DNA of 64,000 nt from Paenibacillus stellifer (lineage in GTDB: Bacteria; Bacillota; Bacilli; Paenibacillales; Paenibacillaceae): the NCBI RefSeq assembly GCF_000758685.1, contig NZ_CP009286.1:4680501-4744500 (forward strand). The letters run 5' to 3'. The position numbers and the translations under genes are program-made. This document shows positions 17,741 through 25,637 of this stretch, in pieces. Position 1 is the first letter of the stretch. Every line of letters begins with the position of its first letter. The notes under the pieces were generated by a model. The model saw only the letters and a list, made by a program, of their open reading frames with translations. It did no database searches and had not been told where the DNA came from.

Positions 17741-18277
17741 TTAATGGTATTGACCGGTTATGTTGTCATCTCTATCTTTCAGCAATTTAGAAATCAGCAC
17801 AATCTGCCCTGCATGGTAACCGTAATGTGCGGCAACCTGAATAAGCAGAGTTCTCACTTTTCTTACATCATGGGCTTCGTCTTCCGACGCGTTAACCCGG
17901 TGCATCCTGTTCCAGTCCTCCAGAGAATAACGGATGATAACTTCCCTGTTAAGATCCTCCTCGGTTAAACTGGATAAAATACGGGCCGATTCAGCGCGTG
18001 TACTTAAGAGAAGCTCCTTCAGTTCCTCCTTCGTTATGCCGCCTTCCGGATCAAACTCACGCCGCGAGCGTTCTCTGATGAACGGTTTGCCGCCGATTGC
18101 ACTTGCCAAGTTTTGATATTCATTTCCTGCCAAATGCAGGCACAGATTTCCGATACTGTTCGTCGAAGCTTTCAGCCTGGTCCAAATCAACTCATCATCG
18201 AGATGATCCAGACTCTTCACAATGCGATTGAGCTGCTTGTCCATATCTTCGAGCACGTCCGTTACGATCTCCAGCAT
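17741..18277 (-). CDS. DinB-fold protein (DUF1572-like)
   Basis: A 178-residue four-helix-bundle protein of the DinB/YfiT superfamily. Three histidines that usually ligate metal are visible: in NLCLHLAGNEYQNLA near residue 51, and in VAAHYGYHAGQIVLISKLL near residues 155-159. Related proteins include thiol-dependent transferases (bacillithiol, mycothiol) and uncharacterised stress proteins, so a metal-dependent S-transferase activity is possible but not shown. GGGAGG precedes the ATG at 18277. Single-gene unit. Confidence 0.8.
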   Translation of the reverse strand: MLEIVTDVLEDMDKQLNRIVKSLDHLDDELIWTRLKASTNSIGNLCLHLAGNEYQNLASAIGGKPFIRERSRREFDPEGGITKEELKELLLSTRAESARILSSLTEEDLNREVIIRYSLEDWNRMHRVNASEDEAHDVRKVRTLLIQVAAHYGYHAGQIVLISKLLKDRDDNITGQYH

Positions 18278-18330
18278 AGCTGTACCTCCCGGGTGTTATT
18301 AATTATCGAATGATGCAAAATGCCGAAATC

Positions 18331-18360
18331 AAAAAAGGCCCTGTTTCGAAATACAGAGCC
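18331..18360 (-). terminator. Rho-independent terminator of yunB
   Basis: Minus strand stem GGCTCTGTATTTC/GAAACAGGGCC followed by six T. It lies about 170 bases after the yunB stop. Confidence 0.7.
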
Positions 18361-18531
18361 TTCTGTCCGCAATTAACAAGACTTGCCTGCCAATCATTCG
18401 AATGATTGATCTGTCCATTAACAAGAGGCTGTTAAAAAAATGCTTCAAGAAGCTGCGCTCTCTACCATTATAGATGGAACAAAATCTCCAATCAACACAA
18501 CCCGGACCGGCACGCTTCACTGCCGGACTCT

Positions 18532-19719
18532 CTATTCGCCGCCCTCTGCAGGCGTTTCCGGCAGCGTCGTCCCGCCGCCTGACGCGCCGCTCCCTGCGCG
18601 GGCTCCTCCGTCCGCAGCAGTTCCGCCGCCGGATTTGCCGGCGGACGCGCCGCTGCCTGTACCGCCATCACCCGCCGCTGCGCCGCTCTGGCCGGTGCCC
18701 GCCGCCGCTCCGTTCGACACGCCGCCCGTGGAGGGGGCGGGCAGCGCGATATTCGGCGCGCTCGCGCTGCCTTCGCCAACCGGTCTGCCCTGGTTGTCGT
18801 AATAATACATCGGCACATCGCCGACGACCATGAGATAGGAGACGGGAATCTCCGTATCGACCACCTGTGGCTCCATGTCGAACGGCACGACGACCGCCAG
18901 CTCGGTTACGATGTGGATGTACACTTCGACAAGGATCATGTTAATTCCGGCATTCTGCTGCCGGGTGCTCAGCTCGACCTTGACGGCCCCCTGAGGCTCG
19001 ATCTTAACCGGAATGTCCGGACCGAACGAAGCGATGAGAGGACTGTCCAATGCCTGGCCCAGCGGAATATGCTCTTTCCGGGTCTGCAGCTCGCTCAAAG
19101 TAGACTGGATGACATCCGCCGCCTCCGAGGTAATGCGCATATGCTCGTTGTAATTGAGCATGAAGCCGGAGATTTTGCCGGCGCTGTCCGTCTTCCAGTC
19201 GATCAGCTTCTCAGCGCTGCTCCCTCCCGCCACCTGGGAGGAGATCGCCTTGTTGATCGCCTCCGTCGCGATCTGCTTCACGCGGATCTGCGCGAGATGC
19301 ACAATCGGCGGCTTCATCTGCCGCTCGACATAGCCCACGCCGGCCAGAACGACGGCGAGGAACAGGAGCGCCGATATCAGCCATGCCCGTCGGCGGCTCC
19401 TTGGCCTGCGCCGGCTGCCGTCCGCCGGCGCCAGGCCGGGTCCGCCGCCCGAGCTGCGGCGGCGGCCAAACCCCAGGGCCGGGCGCGGCGACCGGCCCGG
19501 CCTTGCCTTGAAGCGGGCTCCCGGCTTCAAGGCCCCACCGGCGGGGAAGCCGGAGCTGCGGCTTCCCCATGACCCGGCCGCCGGCCTTCGCGGCCCGGCG
19601 GAGCGGAACGCCCGCCGTCTGGCGGGCGGCGTCCAGCTGATCCGCGGCAGACGCAGCCGCGGGAACCGGACCTGCGGCGTGCGAAGCCGCCGGGGTCCCC
19701 ATCTTTTCACTCTGGCCAT
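18532..19719 (-). CDS. yunB: Sporulation protein YunB with long basic N-terminal extension
   Basis: 395 residues, against about 250 in Bacillus. The conserved part is residues 135-340: a membrane helix (WLISALLFLAVVLAGVGYV), RVKQIATEAINKAISSQV, the E-H-I-P-L-G-Q region and VPVSYLMVVGDVPMYYYDNQG-like end. Residues 1-125 are extraordinarily rich in Arg, Pro and Gly and would lie in the mother-cell cytoplasm; the last 50 residues are Gly/Ala-rich. The ATG at 19719 is chosen because GGAGGG sits 8 bases upstream; a longer frame reaches 19839. In Bacillus YunB is a sigma-E-controlled sporulation protein. Confidence 0.85.
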   Translation of the reverse strand: MARVKRWGPRRLRTPQVRFPRLRLPRISWTPPARRRAFRSAGPRRPAAGSWGSRSSGFPAGGALKPGARFKARPGRSPRPALGFGRRRSSGGGPGLAPADGSRRRPRSRRRAWLISALLFLAVVLAGVGYVERQMKPPIVHLAQIRVKQIATEAINKAISSQVAGGSSAEKLIDWKTDSAGKISGFMLNYNEHMRITSEAADVIQSTLSELQTRKEHIPLGQALDSPLIASFGPDIPVKIEPQGAVKVELSTRQQNAGINMILVEVYIHIVTELAVVVPFDMEPQVVDTEIPVSYLMVVGDVPMYYYDNQGRPVGEGSASAPNIALPAPSTGGVSNGAAAGTGQSGAAAGDGGTGSGASAGKSGGGTAADGGARAGSGASGGGTTLPETPAEGGE

Positions 19720-19786
19720 TCCGCCATCCCTCCCGCACCTGTGGCGGTCAAGCCGCCTTATACTGTATCGTATTCGCGGAAGTCCC

Positions 19787-19829
19787 AAAAAAGAAGAACG
19801 CCTGCCCCGGCCAAGCCGGAGAGGCGTTC
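19787..19829 (-). terminator. Rho-independent terminator of the TVP38 gene
   Basis: Minus strand stem GAACGCCT/AGGCGTTC with inner GCCGG pairing, followed by TTCTTTTTT. Confidence 0.8.
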
Positions 19830-19876
19830 CCGATTTCATTATGAATGTTCATGATTTTGCTGAGCCATCGGCTTTT

Positions 19877-20488
19877 TCAAATCATCCGCTCCCGTCTGTC
19901 TTCCTGCAGATGGCCCCAATGCTTCCAGATGAAGACGGCAATCATGACGGCTAGGAACAAGCCGTAACCGGTCAGATAGAAGCTCCACTGCTCCCGGGGA
20001 ACGATCAGCGACGAGCTGATGGTGCCGAAGAGCCAAATGAAAGAGAGATTTCCCAATAATGTTCCCCAGATAAACGCGGAAAGAGAGACCGGCGAGACCG
20101 CCGCCATTATATTAATGATATTATTGGGAACAATAGGTAGCGTGCGCAGCAGCACAATCGTCCAGATGCCGTAGCGGTTCAAGTAGCGCTGCCATTTGTC
20201 ATAACGCCTGAGCTTGCGGCTCCATCTCGTCTCGAACCATTGAAATAAATAGCGCCGGAACAGCGCGAATACAATCAGCCCGGCCAGCGTGCCGATCAGC
20301 CAGGTGACCAGCATTCCGCCGATAATATGAAACACCGACACATGCAGCACAATCAACAGAATAAACGGGATTAATCCGATCAGACTTTGAAAGACCGCCA
20401 GCGGAATCGTCACAAGGAGAATTTCCGGACCGCTGAGACCTAAGTAGCCCAGCAGCCATTCGACCCAGCTGTTGATCGCATCCGTCAT
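19877..20488 (-). CDS. TVP38/TMEM64 family (DedA superfamily) membrane protein
   Basis: A 203-residue integral membrane protein with about five or six hydrophobic segments. The family core FALFRRYLFQWFETRW, then RYGIWTIVLLRTLPIVPNNIINIMAAVS and GTLLGNLSFIWLFGTISSSL matches the SNARE-associated/VTT domain, including the conserved R-x-x-P-x-x-P/N region. Members of the superfamily move lipids or maintain membrane potential. It is preceded by a strong promoter and a structured leader of about 180 bases that ends in a terminator-like hairpin 23 bases before the start. Confidence 0.85.
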   Translation of the reverse strand: MTDAINSWVEWLLGYLGLSGPEILLVTIPLAVFQSLIGLIPFILLIVLHVSVFHIIGGMLVTWLIGTLAGLIVFALFRRYLFQWFETRWSRKLRRYDKWQRYLNRYGIWTIVLLRTLPIVPNNIINIMAAVSPVSLSAFIWGTLLGNLSFIWLFGTISSSLIVPREQWSFYLTGYGLFLAVMIAVFIWKHWGHLQEDRRERMI

Positions 20489-20670
20489 GGATTTCTCCCC
20501 CTTTCTTCAAAGAAAACACCCCGTCCGGGGTGTTCGTGCATTACGCTATTCTCGGCCGCGTCCAGGCGCAGCTCCTCATATAAATATGACAATGTTAATC
20601 CTGAAATAACTACGCCCTCTGGGGCAGGTCCAGTTATTCGCCGCGAAGGGCGGCATGAATGCGTTTAGTT
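20489..20670 (-). promoter_or_regulatory. Structured leader of the TVP38 gene, possible cis-regulatory RNA
   Basis: Downstream of the promoter the transcript can form AATAACT/AGTTATT around a G/C-rich interior (about 20602-20638) and, right before the gene, a perfect AACACCCC/GGGGTGTT hairpin followed on the minus strand by TTTTCTTT (20508-20534). This is the layout of a terminator inside a 5' leader. Two tiny ORFs lie here: 20541-20579 (12 codons, three of them Arg) and 20485-20541 (18 codons, ending in an ATGA overlap with the gene). I could not match the RNA to a known riboswitch. Confidence 0.5.
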
Positions 20671-20676
20671 TTGTTC

Positions 20677-20706
20677 ATCATAGCACATTCGGGATTTCGG
20701 TGTAAA
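20677..20706 (-). promoter_or_regulatory. SigA-type promoter of the TVP38 transcript
   Basis: Minus strand TTTACA (20701-20706), 18 bases, TATGAT (20677-20682). Confidence 0.75.
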
Positions 20707-20752
20707 ATAATCCGGGCGAATCTTACGCGTATGCGCATTTCGCCCGGTTCCA

Positions 20753-22111
20753 TCAGCGCGAGCGGGAATGAACCATTTCCCCTTGAACCCACACCTCGCG
20801 GATATGCTCGGGACGGCAGAGATACATGATCCGCTGGAACAGCTCGCGCTTCGAATCGCCCCCTCCGAAGACCGGAAGCTTCATGCCCCCCGCAGTCAGA
20901 TCGATGATCTGCACGTCCCAGGCATAGCCCTCGGCCAGCCGGCCGATCGGCAGACTGAGGCTTTCGCCTCCGCCGGCTGTTGCCAGATAGAACGCCTCGT
21001 CGATCGTAATGCGAGATTCCGGGACGCCGCGCCGATCGGCGGGAAGCGCAGTGTCAACGCCATCCTCCAGCATTCTGGAGGAGATGACGGCTTGTCTCGC
21101 ATTATCGAACAGGCTTGGCGTGTATCCGGCCGAAATATCGGTTCCCAGCCCGATCTCGACCCCCTTGTCCATCCAGCGCGCGAGCGGGAGGACGCCGTTG
21201 GCGAAATAGGCGTTGGAGAGGGGACAGTGGCCGATCGCCGTTCCCGTTCTGGCAAAAAGGTCCGCATCTTCGTCATCGAGAAAATTGCAGTGCGCCATTA
21301 CAGACTTCTGGCCCAGGAGCCCGAAATCATGAAGTGCCGCAGCATCATGCTTCCCGAAGCGTTTCTGCACATATTCATGCGCCCAGTCGCTCTCGCTGCA
21401 GTGCGATTGAATATGGACGTCATATCGGGCGGCCAATTCGCCCAGCCCCTGCAAGGCCTCGTCCGTGCAGCTTGGGATGAACCGCGGCGTGACGACGGGG
21501 TAGACGCCCTGCTTGACGGATTCCGCAAGCTGTTTGACCTCCCGGATGAACTGTTCCGTCTCGGCCAGCGCCGTCTTGGTGTCGGCATCCCGGTAGTACT
21601 CGGGGTTCTGCTCCGGATCATCCATCACAACCTTGCCGACCAGCCCCCGCTGCCCTTTATTCGCGCAGATTTCGGCCAGAAGCAGACTGGCTTCCTTATG
21701 AACCGTGGCAAAATAAAGAGCGGTCGTCGTTCCGTTCGCCAGCAGCGTACCGACCAGGTCATCATAGACATCCGCAGCGAACTCCAGGTCGGAGAACTTC
21801 GACTCAAGCGGAAACGTATGCGTATGAAGCCACTCATACAGCGGTACATCCAATGCAAGACCCGCCTGCGCCCACTGCGGGGCATGAACATGCAGGTCGA
21901 TAAATCCGGGGAGCAGATACTGCCCTTCGGCCAAGCGCCGGACTTCATGGGTATTCTGGGTCGCACGGTAAGCGGGATCGCCGGGAGCAATAACCATCTC
22001 GATCATTCCGTCATCGTTCACGCAGAACAAATAATTCTCCAGCACTTCGACCTCTTTGGGAGATTTGCTTGTATAAGCCGTCCCCTGAAACACGAGCGCA
22101 TAAGTCTTCAT
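20753..22111 (-). CDS. guaD: Guanine deaminase
   Basis: A 452-residue zinc amidohydrolase that converts guanine to xanthine and ammonia. Metal ligands: DLHVHAPQWAQAG near residue 76, a middle HSHCSESD-like QSHCSESDWAHEYVQ, SVMAHCNFL, and GLGTDISAGYTPSLFDNAR for the final aspartate. The frame is open back to 22501, but the ATG at 22111 is preferred because homology begins with it and the upstream frame crosses a terminator and non-coding repeats. Its ribosome binding site is weak (GTGGTGG). A strong AGGAGGAG upstream instead drives a 6-codon ORF at 22141-22161. Confidence 0.93.
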   Translation of the reverse strand: MKTYALVFQGTAYTSKSPKEVEVLENYLFCVNDDGMIEMVIAPGDPAYRATQNTHEVRRLAEGQYLLPGFIDLHVHAPQWAQAGLALDVPLYEWLHTHTFPLESKFSDLEFAADVYDDLVGTLLANGTTTALYFATVHKEASLLLAEICANKGQRGLVGKVVMDDPEQNPEYYRDADTKTALAETEQFIREVKQLAESVKQGVYPVVTPRFIPSCTDEALQGLGELAARYDVHIQSHCSESDWAHEYVQKRFGKHDAAALHDFGLLGQKSVMAHCNFLDDEDADLFARTGTAIGHCPLSNAYFANGVLPLARWMDKGVEIGLGTDISAGYTPSLFDNARQAVISSRMLEDGVDTALPADRRGVPESRITIDEAFYLATAGGGESLSLPIGRLAEGYAWDVQIIDLTAGGMKLPVFGGGDSKRELFQRIMYLCRPEHIREVWVQGEMVHSRSR

Positions 22112-22201
22112 ATCTGGTTGTCCACCACTCTTTATCAGCGTTATCGTCGATGATGATTCATCTCCTCCTATGTTAAGCTTGCGCCGGATGCATGTCCACA
22201 T

Positions 22202-22232
22202 AGGAAAAAGAAAGCACCCCTTTCGGGGTGCT
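22202..22232 (-). terminator. Terminator of the opuA operon
   Basis: Minus strand AGCACCCC/GGGGTGCT hairpin with a GAAA loop followed by TTCTTTTTCC. It lies about 215 bases past the opuAC stop, beyond the tandem repeats. Confidence 0.85.
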
Positions 22233-22251
22233 GTGATGCAGGTGCATAGGG

Positions 22252-22405
22252 TGCAGTTGCGTAGCTTGCTGTGGCGTAGGGTACAGCTGCGCTGCTTGCT
22301 GTGGGGCAGGGATGCAGCTACGTAGCTTGCTGTGGGGCAGGGGTGCAGCTGCACTGCCTGCGGTGGCGTAGTGGTGCAGCTGCGTTGGGGCAGTTGCACA
22401 GATGC
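22252..22405. repeat. 31-bp degenerate tandem repeats in the opuA 3' region
   Basis: Units beginning TGCAGCTGC or a close variant start at 22252, 22282, 22313, 22344 and 22375, that is every 30-31 bases, with a consensus like GCAGCTGCGTAGCTTGCTGTGGGGCAGGG spread over the unit's length in part. The array lies between the opuAC stop (22447) and its terminator (22202). A 31-base period breaks any reading frame, so the array is non-coding. Together with 22112-22251 this fills the gap before guaD. Confidence 0.85.
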
Positions 22406-22446
22406 AGCTGCCTCTGGGGTCGCGGCGTAAGGTGCAGTTATGCAGG

Positions 22447-23337
22447 TTACTCGATGCCCGCGATCCAGCGGTTCACCTTGTCCGGGTTGGCTTCCACCCA
22501 TGCCTTGGCGGCGTCTTCCGGAGACTGGCCGCCCTGAATGGCTACCATCACCTGAGCCATATCGTCAGGCGTCCATTTGAACTGGTCCAGCAGCTTGTAC
22601 ACATCCGGCTGGTCGTCCTGGAGTCCCTTGCGCACCATCGTATGGATTTGCTCGTCTCCGCCGTACACGCCCTTCGGATCGTCCAGATATTTGAGATCCA
22701 TCTTCGCAAACATCCAGTGCGGCGTCCAGCCTGTCACGACGATCGGCTTCTTGCTGTCATAGGCCTTCTGCAGTTCCTGGGCCATGGCGGCCGAAGAGCT
22801 CTCGACCAGCGTGTAATTATCCAGCTTGTACTCCGTCAATGCCTTGCCGGTAGCGGTCATGATGCCCGCGCCGGGTTCGATGCCGATAATTTTATGATCC
22901 AGCGAGCTGGCCACGGCGTCATCGCTTAGATCTTCGATCGAATCGATATCCATATAGGCCGGCACCGTCAGGCCGATCTTCGTTCCTTCCAGATTGGCTC
23001 CGAGATCCTCCATATCTTTCCCGTACTTCTCCAGGTAGGAAGCATGTGTGCTTGGCAGCCAGGCGGCTACCATGGCATCCGCGCTTCCGTCAGCGACGCC
23101 GGCGAACATCGGACCCGCGTCGACCTGAAGCATTTCCACCTTCTTGTTCAGCTTGGATTCCAGCACCTCTTTCACAACATATGTGCTCGCAATTTCGGAA
23201 TCCCAGGCCACATAGGCCAGTTTAACGTTGCCCGAGCCGCCCGAAGCGGAACTGGAGCAGCCCGCCAGCATGACGGCGGACAGCATAAGACCGGACATAA
23301 GGACAGTGAACAGCTTTCGGCGATTGGTTTTTTTCAT
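22447..23337 (-). CDS. opuAC: Glycine betaine ABC transporter, substrate-binding lipoprotein
   Basis: A 296-residue lipoprotein. The lipobox is MLAGC near residues 22-26. The rest is an OpuAC fold: VKLAYVAWDSEIASTYVV at the start, the DLGANLEGTKIGLTVPAYM region, GIEPGAGIMT and VVTGWTPHWMFAKMDLKYLDDPK, with tryptophans that form the aromatic cage for the quaternary ammonium group. It is the third gene of an operon with the permease (13 bases upstream) and the ATPase. Role: uptake of osmoprotectants. Confidence 0.95.
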   Translation of the reverse strand: MKKTNRRKLFTVLMSGLMLSAVMLAGCSSSASGGSGNVKLAYVAWDSEIASTYVVKEVLESKLNKKVEMLQVDAGPMFAGVADGSADAMVAAWLPSTHASYLEKYGKDMEDLGANLEGTKIGLTVPAYMDIDSIEDLSDDAVASSLDHKIIGIEPGAGIMTATGKALTEYKLDNYTLVESSSAAMAQELQKAYDSKKPIVVTGWTPHWMFAKMDLKYLDDPKGVYGGDEQIHTMVRKGLQDDQPDVYKLLDQFKWTPDDMAQVMVAIQGGQSPEDAAKAWVEANPDKVNRWIAGIE

Positions 23338-23349
23338 GAATGAATCCTC

Positions 23350-24183
23350 CTATTTCTGTTTCAGTTTGAGTGCATTCTGGGTCAGACGATCCAGCAGAAT
23401 GGCGAGCACGACAATCGCGATGCCGGCCTCGAAGCCGGCGCCGGTATTGGCCTGCGATACGGCACGGTACACATAGGCGCCAACGCCCTGGGCCCCGATC
23501 ATCGAGGAGATGACGACCATCGACAGCGACAGCATAATCGTCTGGTTCACGCCGGCCATAATGGTCGGCAGCGCGATCGGCAGCTGCAGCTTGAACAGCT
23601 TCTGGCCCGGAGTCGAGCCGAAAGCGTCGGCCGCTTCAACAAGCTCGTCCGATACTTGCCGGATGCCCAGATTGGTCAGACGGATTGTCGGCGGAATCGC
23701 GAATATAATAGAAGCTATGACGCCGGGAACGACGCCCAGCGAGAAGAACGATACCGCGGGCAGCAAATAGACGAAGGCCGGCATCGTCTGCATGAAATCC
23801 AGCACCGGCGTTACAATATTCCGGACCGCTGTACTCTGCGCGCAGAGAATGCCGATGGGAACGCCGATCAGCACGGCCAGCACGGATGCCGTCAGCACCA
23901 GCGCCAGCGACTGCATGGACGGTCCCCACAATCCCAGATTGTCAATCAGCAGCAGGCCGATCAGCGCGAACAGCGCCAGACGCCATTTGCCGATCCAATA
24001 AGCAAGTGCCGTAATCAGAAAAATGACCACAATGGCGGGCAGAAAGGTCAGTCCTGTCTCAATACCGCCGACCATCCCGCCGATGACCGAATGAATGAAG
24101 TCGAATAGAGGACCGAAGTACAGCGTGAGCCAGTCTTCAATCCTTTCAATGAAACTGCCGAGCGGCAGCTTGGGAATATTCAT
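23350..24183 (-). CDS. opuAB: Glycine betaine ABC transporter, permease
   Basis: A 277-residue inner membrane protein. Long amphipathic N-terminus (IPKLPLGSFIERIEDWLTLYFG) followed by hydrophobic segments and the binding-protein-dependent transport motif EAADAFGSTPGQKLFKLQLP near residue 185, where it contacts the ATPase. The start ATG overlaps the ATPase stop by 4 bases (ATGA at 24180), indicating translational coupling. Confidence 0.95.
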   Translation of the reverse strand: MNIPKLPLGSFIERIEDWLTLYFGPLFDFIHSVIGGMVGGIETGLTFLPAIVVIFLITALAYWIGKWRLALFALIGLLLIDNLGLWGPSMQSLALVLTASVLAVLIGVPIGILCAQSTAVRNIVTPVLDFMQTMPAFVYLLPAVSFFSLGVVPGVIASIIFAIPPTIRLTNLGIRQVSDELVEAADAFGSTPGQKLFKLQLPIALPTIMAGVNQTIMLSLSMVVISSMIGAQGVGAYVYRAVSQANTGAGFEAGIAIVVLAILLDRLTQNALKLKQK

Positions 24184-25376
24184 CTTGCACCCCCTTCAGG
24201 AACGGCATTGCCCGCAAGCGCGGACAGTACCGCTCCTTTAATGACGATTCCTTTCAGGCGGTCCCGCTCATCCGTCACAGCAACGGGCAGATGGGTCTCG
24301 CCCATCAGCTCGAACAGATCGTTCAGCAGCGTATCCGGGCTGACGCGCGGAACCTCCCGGTGCATGACATCCGGAATCGTCTTGCCTTCCTTCAGAGCGG
24401 CCGAAGCATCGTCCGCTGTAACAATCCCCTGCAGCTTCATGTCCTTGTCTGCAACATACAGACTGGACACGCCGCTGTCCCGCATCAGCTGAAGCGCGAC
24501 GCGCGGTCCGCGCTCGGGGCGGATCGTTTCCGGCTGCTTCATGACATGAGCAGCGGTAAGCACCTTGGACAAATCGACGTCTTCAACGAAGCGTTCGACG
24601 TATTTGTTGGCAGGCTGAATCAGAATTTCCTCCGGCGTTCCGATCTGAACGATCACGCCGTCCTTCATCAAGGCGATCCGGTCGCCAATCCGCAGCGCCT
24701 CGTCCAGATCATGGGTGATAAAGACGATCGTCTTCTTCACCCGGTCCTGAAGCTCCAGCAGCTCCTGCTGCATATCCTTGCGGATCAGCGGATCGAGCGC
24801 GCTGAACGCCTCGTCCATCAGCAGAATGTCGGGATCATTGGCCAGACCTCTGGCCAGGCCGACCCTCTGCTGCATGCCGCCGCTGAGCTGGTCGGGACGA
24901 TGATTCTCCCATCCGCCAAGACCGACAAGCTCCAGCGCCTGCCGGGCGCGCTCACGGCGCTCTTTTTTATCCACACCTTGAACCTCAAGGCCGTATTCTG
25001 CATTGCCAAGCACTGTCCGGTGCGGGAACAGGCCGAATTTTTGAAAGACCATACCGATATTCTTGCGCCGGAACTGACGAAGCTCCTCGGCATTCATCTT
25101 GACGACATCTTGCCCCCGATATAGAATCTGGCCCGCCGTCGGGTCGATCAGCCGATTAAGCAGACGCACGAGCGTCGATTTGCCGCTGCCCGAGAGGCCC
25201 ATGATCACGAAGATTTCGCCTTCTTTAATTTGAAAGTCCGCCCGGTTCACGCCGACGGTCAGCTTGGCTTCCTTGGCAATCCGCTCTTTGGACCAGCCCT
25301 GGTCCAGCAGCGCCAGTCCTTTGCGGACGTCCTGACCGAATATTTTGGTCAACTGCTTCACTTCAAGTATAGACAT
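24180..25376 (-). CDS. opuAA: Glycine betaine ABC transporter, ATPase with CBS domains
   Basis: A 398-residue ATPase. Walker A GLSGSGKST near residue 61, signature LSGGMQQRVGLARGLA, Walker B ILLMDEAFSALDP, then two tandem CBS domains (about 270-390) that in OpuA sense ionic strength or c-di-AMP. The ATG at 25376 follows a GGGGGATG site; an upstream in-frame ATG at 25418 is less likely. First gene of opuAA-AB-AC, divergent from a GbsR-type regulator that probably represses it. Confidence 0.95.
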   Translation of the reverse strand: MSILEVKQLTKIFGQDVRKGLALLDQGWSKERIAKEAKLTVGVNRADFQIKEGEIFVIMGLSGSGKSTLVRLLNRLIDPTAGQILYRGQDVVKMNAEELRQFRRKNIGMVFQKFGLFPHRTVLGNAEYGLEVQGVDKKERRERARQALELVGLGGWENHRPDQLSGGMQQRVGLARGLANDPDILLMDEAFSALDPLIRKDMQQELLELQDRVKKTIVFITHDLDEALRIGDRIALMKDGVIVQIGTPEEILIQPANKYVERFVEDVDLSKVLTAAHVMKQPETIRPERGPRVALQLMRDSGVSSLYVADKDMKLQGIVTADDASAALKEGKTIPDVMHREVPRVSPDTLLNDLFELMGETHLPVAVTDERDRLKGIVIKGAVLSALAGNAVPEGGAR

Positions 25377-25428
25377 GGAACGTTCATCCCCCTTCTTCTG
25401 TCTTTGATTCCGGGTCATTCACTTGGAT

Positions 25429-25474
25429 TAGTGTATCGTTTTGGGGGAGTTTTGGGCAAATAGTGTATACCGTT
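25429..25474. promoter_or_regulatory. Direct repeats in the opuA-gbsR intergenic region, possible GbsR operator
   Basis: TAGTGTATCGTT (25429-25440) and TAGTGTATACCGTT (25461-25474) are spaced 32 bases start to start, about three helical turns, upstream of opuAA. The second copy overlaps promoter-like TATAAT/TATACACTAT sequences on the minus strand. Confidence 0.45.
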
Positions 25475-25637
25475 ATAATTTAACGTACAGTTTTTACTTT
25501 ACAAACTTTATGTAACGAATGCTCCGTTTTCCTCCCTTTTTCATCTTTCATGCTTTCTTTACTTCTTTTCCGGGTTGAGATTACAATACACTAGGAGAGA
25601 TTTTGCGAAATCATAAGCTTCCTTCAGGAGGGACAGC

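Noticed and set aside
18468..18802. Proline-rich plus-strand ORF
   Set aside because: Antisense to the Gly/Ala-rich C-terminus of yunB; composition explains the open frame.
20489..20670. Known riboswitch class (purine, Mn, TPP, guanidine, fluoride) in the TVP38 leader
   Set aside because: I compared the sequence from memory with these consensus cores and none fits; kept only as an unassigned structured leader.
22252..22405. CRISPR array
   Set aside because: Adjacent similar units with no unique spacers and no cas genes; they are plain tandem repeats.
22112..22501. N-terminal extension of guanine deaminase to 582 residues
   Set aside because: The extra frame crosses the opuA terminator and the 31-bp repeats and begins inside opuAC; family similarity starts at the ATG at 22111.
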